This document shows positions 1-12,179 of a DNA stretch of 64,000 bases, one piece after another. Source of the stretch: Pardosa pseudoannulata (taxonomy: Eukaryota; Arthropoda; Arachnida; Araneae; Lycosidae); the NCBI GenBank assembly GCA_032207245.1, contig CM063503.1, positions 56,341,017 to 56,405,016 on the forward strand, in the 5' to 3' direction. The position numbers were made by a program, and so were the translations under genes. The notes beneath the pieces were generated by a model. That model worked only from the letters and a program-made list of their open reading frames with translations, had not been told where the DNA came from and searched no databases. Each line of letters begins with the position of its first letter. Position 1 is the first letter of the stretch.

Positions 1-576
1 AAGAAAAATAATTTTAGTTCTTAACGTTTGGAATTCCTGTAGAAAATGTTTGTCTTATATTACTAGAACTGTAAACCAAATCTCACCTTTCAGTTAATCT
101 CGAAGAATGTTTTTTAAGCAAGCAACTTTAATTGATTTCTATAATTGTTATACATAAATGGATATATATTTACTACGATACTATAAATTCAGTACCTGTA
201 GTTATTGAACGAAACTTACATATAAGCAACCATCCATATAACAAAAAGGATTTATTAATGTTATCAAACAAACAAGATTAAATGCACACATGATAATAAA
301 CAGGATTCGAAATTTCCAATTGAATTTATTGTCAAATTACAAAACAAATAGATATATTTCTAAAGATAGAGCTTCAGAAAGATTTTAAAAATAAAAATAA
401 AATATGTAACTATATAATGAATTTATTTCGTTCTTTTATATCTCTTAAAATGTATTGATACTGAATTAAATATTTTATATTTTACTCCCTCTAAAAATTT
501 AACATACTTTAAGACATTTAGGGATGAAATAATTTGGACTAACAAACTAGAGTAGCTCTTTCAACAATATTTTTAG
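1..576. other. AT-rich stretch with no recognised gene
   Basis: This is unique-looking AT-rich sequence with stops in all frames at short intervals. I see no coding signal, RNA gene or repeat with a second copy in the window. Confidence 0.6.
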
Positions 577-592
577 TATACATATATATACC

Positions 593-635
<43 letters not shown>

Positions 636-654
636 TGTGTGTGTGTGTATGTGC

Positions 655-750
<96 letters not shown>

Positions 751-755
751 GTATA

Positions 756-815
<60 letters not shown>

Positions 816-896
816 CATATACATACATATACATACATATACATACATATACATATACATACACATACACACATACACATACACACACACATATAT

Positions 897-944
<48 letters not shown>

Positions 945-945
945 A

Positions 946-1027
<82 letters not shown>
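577..1027. repeat. Compound TA/TG/CA microsatellite
   Basis: The tract is a run of TA dinucleotides broken by TG, CA and TACA blocks. Every long ORF across it, on both strands, is alternating Tyr-Ile, Tyr-Val or Cys-Val low complexity and is not a protein. The several interruptions point to an old, partly decayed tract. Non-B structure or replication slippage is likely, but that is inference. Confidence 0.95.
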
Positions 1028-1030
<3 letters not shown>

Positions 1031-2004
1031 TAAAGAAAGAGGGGGAAAGGGTGGAGTTATATGCTGTATTTTATTTCTTTTTCTTTTATTAACATTTAAA
1101 GCCAATAAACAGAGCTGCACTTTTTGGAACATTAACGATGAAAAGTTTGTTTTAATGTCAATGCATTTGATCAGAATTAAAATATTTCATCTTAAACACT
1201 GAGCAAATGCATTAAAATGCGACATCTGGAAAGGAAGGAATGCTTACTCATTTTATCAAAAAAAAAATAATAATAATAAAACTGCAGTGTCCATTAAAGA
1301 CTAGTAAGACAAAAGAACTTTTACATTTAGTTTCAATAAAATATTTAATTACGACTCGACGTAAAAGTAAGAACGTTTTTCTTTCTATAAAGAAATCAAC
1401 ATCGTTATTTTCATATTTGCATTTTCTTTAACTTTAATTAGAAATCTTGTCTTACTCCCTGAGTGAAAGAAGCATATGACTCAATCGAGAATTATTTATA
1501 CCATATAACCTCTACCTACGCACTTTTGTCTTTATTATATGCAAAAGCAAAAAGTACCAACTCGTTCAATTTATTACTTACAGTCTGTATTTTTCATTTC
1601 TAAATTAAAAGTAAAATCTTATTCATTTTCTTGACTCTTCGTAAAAAGGGATTGCATTAACTCTATATCAAACACTCAAGTTTTACTTTTGTTTTTTGTT
1701 TTATGTTAGTCTGCAGAGCGAAACTTCATTAGTTCTTGAGGAATTATAAATGGCATAAGGAAATGCATATATCTAAATATAGAATCTTTTGTTAATTATG
1801 TGTCACTCTGTACTATTTAGAGATTGGACTTATTTATATGTCACTGTGAATGTATTACTATTAAAAGTTAAAAGTCTCATTTTAAAACTCTGATCTATTA
1901 AAAGTCTGATTTTAATCTACAATACTGATTATTTAAAATATATATCTGTGACACCAATTTTTGAATTTAAAAGAATCAATGAGACAACATTTAATATAAT
2001 ATGC

Positions 2005-2005
<1 letters not shown>
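1028..2005. other. No recognised gene
   Basis: AT-rich sequence. The 63-residue ORF near 1240-1431 is lysine/leucine-rich with no family resemblance and no splice context, so I do not call it a gene. Confidence 0.55.

Positions 2006-2073
<68 letters not shown>
2006..2073. repeat. (TA)n flanking a solo LTR
   Basis: Pure TA dinucleotides directly abut the left end of the LTR-like block that follows. The same kind of tract continues on the other side at 2390, so the LTR appears to have entered a pre-existing TA microsatellite. Confidence 0.9.
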
Positions 2074-2076
<3 letters not shown>

Positions 2077-2385
2077 CGTGGTCCGAGTAAACACACTAGT
2101 AAATATATAAATCAGTCCACTCTCAAGTAGTTCTTTTTCTTCTCTTTATTAATCCACTTCACACGCTACTCAACAATGGCGTCTCATATTGGCGCCAACT
2201 GCTAACAAAGGCAGTTTCCACTGCTTCGAGGAGCCACGTCTGACCGTGGACAGTGCATCCTGCTCTCTCTCTGCCCATATCACTGCGCGTGAGCCGTATT
2301 TATGTGACTAGTAACGCGAGGCGCGTTACTCCCATTAAAAGAATCCCTAATTAAATCTCTTAAATTACTCTATATTTTAAATCCT

Positions 2386-2389
<4 letters not shown>
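2074..2389 (-). mobile_element. Solo LTR, family 1 copy A
   Basis: On the minus strand this 316-bp block starts TGTCAGGATTT and ends CGTCA. It is homologous along its length to the blocks at 34981-35274 and 35333-35626: shared AGGGATTCTTTTA near the start, a GGCGCCAA core, GAGACGCCATTGTTGAG, and an AATAAA signal (TTTATT at 2145-2150 on plus). TG...CA ends, a polyadenylation signal near the 3' part and the absence of internal coding fit a solo long terminal repeat. Both flanks are TA microsatellite, so a target duplication cannot be resolved. The parent family is not identified. A BEL/Pao coding scrap lies just upstream in this orientation, but linkage is unproven. Confidence 0.75.
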
Positions 2390-2434
<45 letters not shown>

Positions 2435-2439
2435 ATGTG

Positions 2440-2499
<60 letters not shown>

Positions 2500-2513
2500 A
2501 ATATATACAATAA
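2390..2513. repeat. (TA)n with a TG block
   Basis: TA dinucleotide tract with a short GTGTATGTG interruption. It forms the other flank of solo LTR copy A. Confidence 0.9.
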
Positions 2514-2550
2514 AGTATATAATATGTATATAAGGTATACTAGTATATAG

Positions 2551-2566
2551 CCCGTCATATGACGGG
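2551..2566. other. Perfect 16-bp palindrome
   Basis: CCCGTCATATGACGGG reads the same on both strands. It is the most GC-rich point in its surroundings and sits between the TA tract and the BEL/Pao scrap. It could be the edge of an interspersed repeat running to about 3345, whose far end carries a GACAGACGGACAGAT tail-like motif. It could also be a protein-binding palindrome. Role unknown. Confidence 0.6.
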
Positions 2567-2605
2567 ATCAGTAAAAGTTTTAATATTCCAGAATTGTAAA
2601 GTACC

Positions 2606-2839
2606 CTAGGAGGCAGGTAAAAAAATGGTTTGTTTTTGGCTGAGAATTATGCGATCAGTAATTTGTTTATCTTCATACTCCTCTAAAGCACCCCGATACT
2701 GTGAATGCAGTTGAGAATCACGTTGAATTTTTATAGAAAGGTAATTCAAAGTTTTCTTAGCTACGTCAAAATTATCGTTAAGTTCTTCCCAATTTTTTTG
2801 CCACAGTAAATAATGGAAGTAAAGGAATGAAACTATCAT
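2606..2839 (-). pseudogene. BEL/Pao-like retrotransposon polyprotein fragment
   Basis: The 77-residue reading frame contains NFDVAKKTLNYLSIKIQRD, then SQYRGALEEYEDKQI. This resembles the linker just before the reverse transcriptase of BEL/Pao elements, where a short helical stretch, 'dp.l...Y...l.ey' and a 'g.ie.v' turn normally precede the first RT motifs. No RT catalytic motif follows, because the frame stops soon after. It is therefore a short, truncated relic. Recognition is by motif pattern only; a host coiled-coil fragment is the alternative. Confidence 0.5.
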
Positions 2840-3347
2840 GTCTACTACACACTGGAGTTAAAATTTGTTGTTATTACCAGCGGTTAAATTTTCATTGCAA
2901 CAAAAAATAATCGATGATTAAATTTAAAATTATCACATATGTACCTAATCTATTATTTAAGCCAAATATAAAAGAAAATTATTTACGTAATATCTAAGTT
3001 CAGTGATAAAACGTATAAAAATAATGCAGACGATATTTAAAAAATTAAAAATAAAAAATGATTAAATTTGATGGTTAAAGGAATGATGTCATAATGCTAG
3101 AAAAAGAATGTTATTTTTACCTATATATTATGTGATAAATTTAATCTCCTGCTCTAAACTGGGGAAAATAGGGCTTGAAATAATGGCATTAAATGCTCGA
3201 AAAGGGGGGAAGGGGTAGATTTCGAAAGTTTCTAACCCTAAGTCATCAAGAATTCTATATGGATGCCGCTATCCATTCTAGGTGAAACCGCTTCATAAAT
3301 TCGAGGACAGACGGACAGATAACTTAGGCTATTATTATATAGGGTAA

Positions 3348-3349
<2 letters not shown>

Positions 3350-3413
<64 letters not shown>
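3350..3413. repeat. (TA)n(TG)n in the intron before the exon
   Basis: TA repeats followed by TG repeats end about 70 bp upstream of the splice acceptor of the exon at 3484. Length variation here could alter the distance to the branch point; that is inference. Confidence 0.9.
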
Positions 3414-3483
3414 CTATACTTAGGTATGTTTCTACTATACAAATGTTTTTTCCAAATTAATTAAAGCTTCTAAATTATTTCAG

Positions 3484-4174
3484 GTTATTGTACTTTCGGA
3501 ACCAAGAATGAAAAAAATAATCAGCACTAGGAAGCGAGCACTTGACAAGTCCATCAAAGGTCTTGGCCAGCATGGAATGGTTGGAACATCCGAAAATACT
3601 CTTATGAATTTGCACGAAGCTTTGAAGCTTGAATTTGAAAGAGTTATTCATAGATACAAGAGTGCAGTGCAGAAATTGGATGAATTAAGCCTGGCTCCTA
3701 AACAGCCTGTTACGAGATCCATTTCTCATGGTCCAGCCCCAATTAAAGCAAGCCATCAACGGCAACTCAGCCTTCGGCAAGATGAAATCCAAGAAAGATT
3801 GATAAAGAACAAAACTCTTTTGAACGTCATTGAACCAACATTGAATAATCAAACCATGAACACTTTGCTAGGGATTCTACAAAAGCGTATTGAAACTGAT
3901 AAAGATGCCCTATTCCAGTATACTCAACTTCGAAAAGAAGTAAAGGATATGAGTTCAAATGCTGTTGTAGCGTCAGTGCTGATGAGATTTTCTCAAGGCT
4001 GTCAACAGCTCCTGGAACTAATGAAAGACTTTGGAGATGATGACAATGATGACAGCAGTACTGACATATCTGGTTACCACAGTGACTCCGACTCAGCAAT
4101 AGCTCTAAGCGGATCATCACCTGTAGGATCAACAACAAATCGAGCGTACAAGTACAACTTACTGTACAGATCTG
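3484..4174 (+). CDS. Internal exon of an unrecognised coiled-coil protein
   Basis: This is the only convincing host coding segment. An acceptor (AATTATTTCAG, 3473-3483) with an upstream T-rich stretch precedes it, and a consensus donor (GTAAGT at 4175) ends it. The frame stays open through 691 bases, giving 230 codons plus one base (phase 1 at the 3' end). The ATG at 3508 is not needed as a start, since the frame is open back to the acceptor. The product begins with a basic stretch (KKIISTRKRALDKSIKG), then a helical region rich in heptad-like Leu/Glu/Lys (NLHEALKLEFERVIHRYKSAVQKLDEL). A Ser/Pro linker follows, then a second helical region (LRQDEIQERLIKN to QQLLELMKDFG), an acidic Asp/Ser segment (DDDNDDSSTD) and a Ser/Gly-rich tail. 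No signal peptide or membrane segment is visible. Codon use is balanced compared with the surrounding AT-rich DNA. I do not recognise the family; a cytoskeletal or scaffold protein is only a guess. No partner exon was identified in the window. Confidence 0.8.
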
Positions 4175-4515
4175 GTAAGTAGATATTTCATACAAAACTG
4201 CTATGATGAATAAGATATGTAATTATTTCTTTGTGGCGTTTTTAATTGAATCTATTCTCTATATTTTTATTATAAATACAAAATCTAAAAATATGAATTA
4301 CATGAAATTTTAATTGAAAGGACTGCCAACTTCAAAGAAATTCATCGAAGTATCGTATAAAGGTTGAGGCAAAGGTAATTATAAAAAAATATTACCAAAA
4401 AAATTAATATAAATATTAAGATAATCCAAAAATTTGATATTGTTGATTACTAAGCCCTTTAGTCTAAATACTTTCTATATTAGATTTTCTCTATCTATTG
4501 TTTCATTTTAAAAGG
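4175..4515 (+). other. Presumed intron 3' of the exon
   Basis: It starts with a consensus GTAAGT donor and then runs as AT-rich noncoding sequence. No next exon of the same gene is recognisable before the window ends, so the intron may be very long. Confidence 0.5.
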
Positions 4516-4674
<159 letters not shown>

Positions 4675-5852
4675 ATATAAACTGCTATAATAAGATAATT
4701 TCAGATAGATTGCTGATTTTCATTTACAACTTATACTATTTGTAAAATGCAAACAAAAGAACCGAGGAATATGTATATATTTCATATATTTGTTATTTTG
4801 TTTATATTGCCTTATAGTATATCGTACGGTTAAAGAAATTTAGAGACATGAAAACAATTTTGCTTTTATGACACGACTAAAGCAATGCATCTATAAAGTT
4901 GAAACAGACTTATTTTTGGATTAAATAAAATATTGGGTACCCCAAATTAATCCTTCTTATTAAGATCATCCTATGCTTTATTACATTTACAAAGATTGTA
5001 AGAGCATTTAGCGAACGTAAACTTAAACAAATATTATTGTTGTTGCATAATAATTCTAATTGCTTTCATCAAAAAGATTTCGTTCAATTTTATATCCAAC
5101 TGATATTTTACTTAAAAAAAATATAAACTCCTAAAATTTTACTTTAGATTTAAATATAAACTCCTTCTGATTACTTCCAATTCATTTTTAGTTGAATAAA
5201 GGTAGATAGGTAGATATTTTTTTAACTGACTATTACTTTTAAATAAGAATTAAAAAAATTATTTATTAAACTCTGACTTGCGAATATTAATAGAAACCAA
5301 AAGAGAAATTAATTTTTCCCTTTATTAAAAAGATACGGGGAAATTAAGAAAAAACATAATGGGTGCTTTTTTAATATCTTTAAACTATTCAAACAGTTGT
5401 CATAATGAAAAACCGGAGTGACATAATAATATTGATCACTAAAGATACGTATAAACTCTAGTACTTTTAAATATAATTAAATAAAATAAAGAATAACAAT
5501 AATTGGCAGAAAATCTCACTCTAGAAAAGTAATACAGCTTCCAGAAGAGGTAAATATCTTAGTGATTAGAAAGTAATTTCCTAAAATGCGTGAAAATAGT
5601 TTTCTTTTAATTATTTGAATTAAGATATTGCTAAGAATAAATAGAAAAAAATGAGTTATATCCCACTCTATGGACTTAATCACTCTTATTTACTGCCTTT
5701 ATGTTAATACTATAATGATTATCAAATGTTCTTCATTAATTATTAATTAAATTATAAAAAGAAAATAAAGGAAAACATACCATAAAAACTATCAGTAATA
5801 GCTCCAAAGATTTAATATAATAATATAGAGAATAAAAAGTAATGTTAAAATG
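4675..5852. other. No recognised gene
   Basis: AT-rich, low-complexity A and T runs throughout; no ORF with protein-like composition and no clear repeat partner. Confidence 0.55.
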
Positions 5853-5911
5853 CGTATATATACGTATTTTTAAATATTAAGATATATAATATATATATAA
5901 AATATATATAT

Positions 5912-5945
<34 letters not shown>

Positions 5946-6126
5946 CATTATATATATATATATATATATATATATCATATATATTCTCTTTATATATTAT
6001 TATATACATACATATATATATTTCATATATATATATACATATATACATATTTATACAAATATATTATACATATATTTTTTACATATATTTTACATATTTA
6101 TCATATATATATATATTATATATATA

Positions 6127-6181
<55 letters not shown>

Positions 6182-6236
6182 GTATATATATTATATGTAT
6201 ATTATATTATATATATATGTATATATGTATATATAC
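5853..6236. repeat. Degenerate TA-rich microsatellite
   Basis: A decayed mixture of TATA, ATAT, TTATAT and TACATA motifs. It abuts the left edge of the tRNA-containing interspersed repeat. Confidence 0.85.
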
Positions 6237-6735
6237 TGGACGACCGACAGACGTTATCTTGTTTTAACGCCGTAAATCCAAAAATTGTAAAATGTTTTTA
6301 AATAAATTATAATTTGACCGTTTTGATGGAAAACTGATGAAAAAAATATATTAAAAATACTTGAAGCCACAACGTTTATAGTCATCGCAAACGTAATTAC
6401 TTTAAATTAAAAATTCCACACCGCCTGTACGGGGATTCGATCCTGGAACATCTCGGACTAAAACCTCTTTCGTCGACCACTGCACCACAGATACGTTGGC
6501 AGTGAAAGGCTTCAAGCAGAATTTATATAATCTCAATAAGCGTGCATTGAGATTTATCTCTGTTCTTCTGCATTTCTAATATTCTGTATTTTTAATAAAA
6601 AAAATTTCTATCGGATCAAATTGTGAATCTAAACCATTCTGGAATCAACTTAATTACATACACAAAATTTCATCAAAATCAGTCCTGCCGTTTAGGAGGA
6701 GTTCTATTAAAAACACACAGACAGAAGAATTATAT
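6237..6735 (+). repeat. Interspersed repeat R1, copy 1 (with tRNA-like block)
   Basis: This block of about 500 bp recurs in inverted orientation at 26641-27106. Shared landmarks are the ACAGACGTT...TTTTAACGC end, AAAATTGTAAAATGTTT, CCGTTTTGATGGAAA, a tRNA-like block, CGTTTAGGAGGAGTTCTATT and a CAGACAGAAGAATT end. The last part looks like the 3' tail typical of RTE-type retroposons, where such wording precedes a short terminal repeat. Both copies end in TA-rich sequence. It is probably a SINE-like or composite retroposon that uses RTE machinery; family name unknown. Confidence 0.75.
6421..6494 (-). other. tRNA-like (pol III A/B box) segment in repeat R1
   Basis: On the minus strand the sequence contains GTGGTGCAGTGGT (A-box-like) and, about 35 nt later, GGATCGAATCC (B-box-like). 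The spacing is that of a tRNA, and CGTATCTG and CAGGCG lie at the two ends. It is part of a repeat and has imperfect stems, so I treat it as a tRNA-derived promoter module, not a tRNA gene. Confidence 0.6.
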
Positions 6736-6904
6736 ATTATCTATATATATATATATATAATATATATAATTCTATATATATATATTATATATATATATAT
6801 ATATATCTTTTAATATATAGTATATATATACATATATATATATACATATATATATACATATATATACATATATATACATATATATATATACATATACACA
6901 TACC

Positions 6905-6938
<34 letters not shown>

Positions 6939-7004
6939 TATATATGTATATATATATACATATATGTATACATATATATACATACACACACACACACACA
7001 CATA

Positions 7005-7083
<79 letters not shown>
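6736..7083. repeat. Compound TA/CA microsatellite
   Basis: Long TA tract with CA/TG blocks and TACATA units. The overlapping ORFs are Tyr-Ile/Cys-Val low complexity and are rejected as genes. Confidence 0.95.
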
Positions 7084-7085
<2 letters not shown>

Positions 7086-8974
7086 CAAATAAGATAATAC
7101 AAAATTCTTACATCCAAACATAATTGTGAAATATTTAGCTAAACGAAAAAAATCTTTCGTAAAGACTTCCCTCTTATCTACTTATGTGTTATCTACAGTG
7201 TTTGTTATATCATATGAAAACAAAATACTTGATTTAATTAAATTTTGACAGCTAACATTTCTGAAAAATAAAAAATTAATCTTCGTTTTGAGAAATAAAG
7301 TTTATAATCTTTTACCAGATTAAATAACTCTGCCTCGTTCTGTAAAGTAATTAGCCTATCGCAATATATTTGTAAGAATTCCCTAAAATAATGACAGATT
7401 GTGTCTTAAATAGTTTACCTGGAAAAAATATCTTATTTTATATATAATTACATAGCTGAGGATCGTTTGTGCGTTCAATTCTTCCTTTAAAAAAACGGAG
7501 CTTAGAAAGTGAACTTTTATTAATGGCTAGTAAATGAAAAAGAATGGGACAGGAGAGTTATTATCTTCGCTGTCTGTACGAGTTCTAATAATCTGTTTGG
7601 CACTAAGCAAGCTAAGTTAATGCAGACGTCAAAGCAAACTTAACAAGCTTCCCTGCCCATCTAAAAATAGGTTTCATTTATAAATCTTTCTAATAATCGT
7701 TATTTAGGCTTGTTAACTTGGATGCAATGATGTTATGTAAGCAGTTCATTGAATAATTTTAACGATGTGTTAGTATTGTGACTTTCAGCAATCCTGTTCT
7801 TACTGTTGAAACTGCTGTATGAATGTCATATCTGTTTAAGTATTTTAATAATTCTGGTTGAAGTGAAAATAATTTTTGGACCTTATTATAAACTTCATCT
7901 ACTGTTTTAGGGAAATTTTATTTAGATAGAAAAAACATAGCAATCATTTAAACATTCAGACGCAGATTTTCTTTTCCCAACATTGTATAAAGAAAAGTAC
8001 AGTGTAAAACTTTTACATAATCTTTTTTGTTTACATAATTTATTGTTGCTGTTAACAGTCTTCCCCACTCTTGAAGGTTTAATTCATAATTATTTCAAGA
8101 CATGAACAATTTGAAAGTTTGCTGTATATCTGTAAAGATGTTGTGGTATTTTGACTTTTAGTATTTCTATCACAAATATAAAAATTACTATGCAAATTTT
8201 AGACGTCATTAATGGTTTCAATTTTCTGGGTAAAAGAAAGAAGAGGATGAAAATTTCTTATCAAACAAATCGTGGACAGCTTTAAATTTAATATATTATT
8301 TATTATAGTAAGGATTAAGGAGCAGATTTGGTTATCAACACGCTGTTAAAGAAAAATATAGTTTAACAATACTACAAATGTACTACAAAAATACGGATTC
8401 ATTATTTTTCATAGACTTTGCTTATTAGTTAACTGTTTGGTGCTATCTTCAGTAAATTTTAATGACTTTACCATTCTTTGAAATACATTTAATTAGGAAA
8501 TATTGCACAATAAATAGTATGTGTACTGCTGTGTATTGCTAAAAAAGATATTTTTAATTATATAGTAGTTTCACTGAAGACACCGGTATGTCAATTAGCA
8601 CCTCTTCCTTAGGAATATACAAAAATATAATTTAAGAATTTATAGAGTACTGTGCATTCCTAATAAGATAGAATTAAGAAAAACAGTATAAATATAGCTA
8701 TTACTTCATTTTTGCCTTTTGTGAATATACTGTAAATAAACTTATTTAACCAAAATTACAATTACTGTTATATGAACACCATAAATTCTGACAAAATTAA
8801 ATTTACAATACGTGCCATATTTTATTTTATTCATAAAGATTATTTACTAATTTACTTTCTTCCTCTTGACCTATTTGTCTTTATATAATGTTTGGAAGAG
8901 AAAATCTGCCCCTGAAAAGTTAAACACTATTTATGGAAAAAATTAAACGGTCCTAGGAAGTCGCATACAAAATC
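7084..8974. other. No recognised gene
   Basis: About 1.9 kb of AT-rich sequence without a protein-like ORF, an RNA gene or a repeat that I can pair within the window. Confidence 0.5.
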
Positions 8975-10510
8975 TAAATAGCAAATTATTTCTATATCTA
9001 TTCCAAGTTTAACTTCTGATGAAATATAATAACATCTTCATCTAACATCGGAAGAGAATTGAAATAGATTAAGTAATGGAAGCTTGAATGAAGATCAGTG
9101 ATCTAGTGTATCGTGTATCATGTGTTAAATTTACATGAAAATCGATGTTGACTGGATGAATGTTACTTAGACATAAATTACAGATGATAACGCAGAAAAT
9201 ACTGCTGGTTATAAAGTTATAGAAGTTATGACTGAATTATTTAAAAGCTATTTTGAACTGATTACATGTTATTATGATGACTTTTCAATAGTATAAATGT
9301 ACCATCCTAATATACGAAATTTAATTGTTCTTTACCAGTTATTACTTTATTTCTCAAAATTTTCAATACACCTCTATATATTTGTATACTAAAATTCCAA
9401 TTGCTTTTAAACATACTCCAAGAATTTAGACAGAAATAATTTTGCAATGCATACCAAATATATGAAATGAAGGTGTAACCTCCAACAGCTAAGTAGAAAA
9501 TCTTACCATATATATTCCAACTTCAACTTCTGGTGGAATAAAATAACCTTCTTATCTAACGGTGGAAGAAAGTTCAAAAAGGTTATGTAATTAAAACTTG
9601 TATGCAGATCAATGATCTAATTCATCAGATGTTAACACATTGTATGCGGGACACTTACTAACATGTTTTCTGACGATTGATACTTGAGTGCGAACACGTA
9701 CTAGTACGTTTTCTGACAATTGATACTTAACGCGGGTCAAGTACTGTTAATGTAACAACATGGTTTGCTTGTTGGTACAAAAATAACGGTATATACAGGA
9801 AGCCCAATGTTCTTGTCTACTACATATATTCTGGAAAAATTTAGACAAATAAAAACTAGTTTTTACATCAGTCGATGCTGAACCACAGAGAGGGAAAAAA
9901 TTAAAATTATATACTACTATTTCTATTTGATTTTTCATATTTACCATACTATTATAAGTTTATCCAATAAAAAATATATTTTTTGTTAACAAAAATCTTA
10001 TGTATGTTATTTATATATTTCTATTTATATATTTTTTTATATATTTCAATATAAAATACGAAAAATTGGTTAAAAAACTTAAATAATTTTCGATCTATTG
10101 AGATTTAACTGAATAGCTAAATTTACTCGCTAAACGCCCGTCCCCGGTTCAATTCCGCTGCGAAATGTACCCGCACACAATGTGTTAAAATTACATGAAA
10201 ACAGATGCTATTTTTGTCTTTCAGTGACTAGATGAATAAGGCTTAGAAATAAACTGCAGATGATTATACAGTTAACAATTTAGATGATAAAGCCATATAA
10301 ATGATAAACAAATAGTTCAAATCAACTTAGAATTTTTGAAAATTTTCATTATACCTCTATATATTTGTTTAAATAAAATTATAATTACTTTTAATCATAC
10401 TCATGCAATTTAGACAGAAATCATTTTGCAATGTATCCCCATATATATGAAATGAAGAGGTAACATCCAACAGCTAAATAAAAAATCTTACCATACATAT
10501 TCCAACTTTA
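8975..10510 (+). repeat. Tandem duplication, ~450-520-bp units, interrupted by a MITE
   Basis: Two successive units share TATTCCAA(G/C)TT(T/C)AACTTCTG, a (C/G)GGAAGA core, GATCA(G/A)TGATCTA, TTACATGAAAA, CACCTCTATATATTTG-like and TTTAGACAGAAAT landmarks. A third unit begins at about 10500. The second unit is longer only because it carries the TTAA element at 9632-10188; unit 1 preserves the uninterrupted site (TGTGTTAAATTTACATG at 9121-9137). Confidence 0.8.
9632..10188 (+). mobile_element. piggyBac-like MITE, family A copy 1
   Basis: A 557-bp block bounded by TTAA on both sides, with terminal inverted repeats CACATTGTATGCGGG (left) and CACATTGTGTGCGGG (right, reverse complement). TTAA duplication is the hallmark of the piggyBac superfamily. 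There is no transposase; the small minus-strand ORF (9747-9947) is not conserved as protein. A palindromic ACGTACTAGTACGT motif lies near the left end. Copies lie at 39869-40434 (inverted) and 52562-53115, with a diverged relative at 24579-25215. The preceding tandem unit shows the empty TTAA site, which fixes the ends. Confidence 0.88.
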
Positions 10511-12179
10511 ACTAATTAATTAAACACCATTAGAATGTCTTTTTAATAACATAGATGTTCTTTATAGCACAGAAAAGTTGTCTTTACTTTATTCCTCTTC
10601 CATAAACATCCCATTCTCTAGAAACGGAAAATAAAAAATAATGCAGTTTTTTTTTCACCAAACGCAATATTACCAAATGAGACAATTTAATGATATGTAT
10701 CTTTCAAAATTTCCCTAACAACTTGCAAAACATCAAAATAATAATTAATACTAACTTAAATATCAGATACATGTTGCAAAAGAATGTGACAATGCAATAG
10801 ATGAAAATTTTATTTAAAAATTTAAATTCACTAAAGCTTGAAGTTATTGCATTAAGCGAACTGAAATTATTCAGCTAGAAAAAAGTCCTTCTAGTGAAGT
10901 GTTTTTTCTTAAATCAATACACTTCAAGTAAAAAAAATGTTGAAACATGTTGGAAAACATACAAAATTCTGTCCTAATTCGATTTCTGTGACATTTTAAG
11001 ATAAATTGAAGGATTAAAGCGTGAATTCCGTTTATCAAACTTGAATCTATCGCAGCACGGTTTATTTAATTTTCTCTTCAATAAAACTGTCATAGTATTT
11101 ATGCTCAAAAAGGGAAAAGTTAAGTAAAAGATATTTTACAAACCTCCCAAACGAAGTTGTTAAACAGAATTTTTATATTGTTTTTTCAATCCCTAAAAAT
11201 TCATTTTAAACTATCTGAGAAGTAGTGTTAGATTGTTTGATTATACTGCAAGATTTTCAGTTTTATTATGTTTACACACACTTGTTGAATGAGGGAAGGT
11301 TCACAGAATGTAAAGTTTAGATTCCAAAATATTTACACTTCAGTCACTGCACTTCCTTTAAGAGAAGAAAAAATTTAAAAGAAAAGTGGACTTTTTAAAA
11401 TTTCCTGTGATGTAACTAAAGACGTTTTAAATAAGAAATGCTTTAAAGAAATTTATCAGCTTTAGGTTAAGGAATGAACCCAAATATATTATAAAATGTA
11501 TAAAATATTTGGGTATAATTGCTGATTAATGAATTTAAATTTTTTAGAGTGCAAAATTCTTGACACTTAAACGTGATATTTTTTAAATTTTGATAGGAAA
11601 CACAACTTACCTGAGAAATTTTAACCAAACTAGCACAACTATTAAATAAACATTAAAATACATCGGGACTAAACTATTTCCAGTTTAACTCTGAAATTTG
11701 TTATTCTTCATTCATGAGAATGTTTTTATACCCCAAATTTGGGCTTTTCAACTCCAAAGTAATTTGTTATTGTGATTATTGGAAAGCTGCATCCAAATTA
11801 AGTGTAAGTAAGTATTTTACATTGGCAATTCATAATTAATATTCAAAAATCAAATAATCAAATCATAATCAATTCATAATTTATGTTTAATTATTTGTTT
11901 AGGTATTTCATCAAAAGCCATTTGAATTAATTAAATTGTTTTTAGGGTTAGTAATTTCTAAAATAAGAGCTTACTTACGTCTAATTAATTGAAGTAAAAT
12001 ACACGCATATTTCTTTAAAAGAAGGTACCTCAAAAAATTAATTCTACAAATAAGTATGATAACCATGTAAAAATTAGAATAAATATGTAAAAATGCATAA
12101 AACATTAATTACACAAATTGTAAATGCTTATCCCATATTATTTTCATGATTTTATGTAGTATATAAATCATAATTATAA
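10511..12179. other. No recognised gene
   Basis: AT-rich sequence; only short ORFs with lysine, asparagine and phenylalanine-rich translation. Nothing paired as a repeat except very short AT motifs. Confidence 0.5.

Noticed and set aside
539..1202. Long ORFs over the first microsatellite
   Set aside because: They translate as Tyr-Ile, Cys-Val and His-Thr dipeptide repeats on both strands and in several frames, which is dinucleotide repeat translation.
3827..4195. 122-residue minus ORF opposite the exon
   Set aside because: Shadow of the real plus-strand exon, which has splice sites and a better protein.
9747..9947. Minus ORF in MITE copy 1 as a transposase relic
   Set aside because: The other family copies do not keep this frame and no catalytic or cysteine-rich pattern is convincing.
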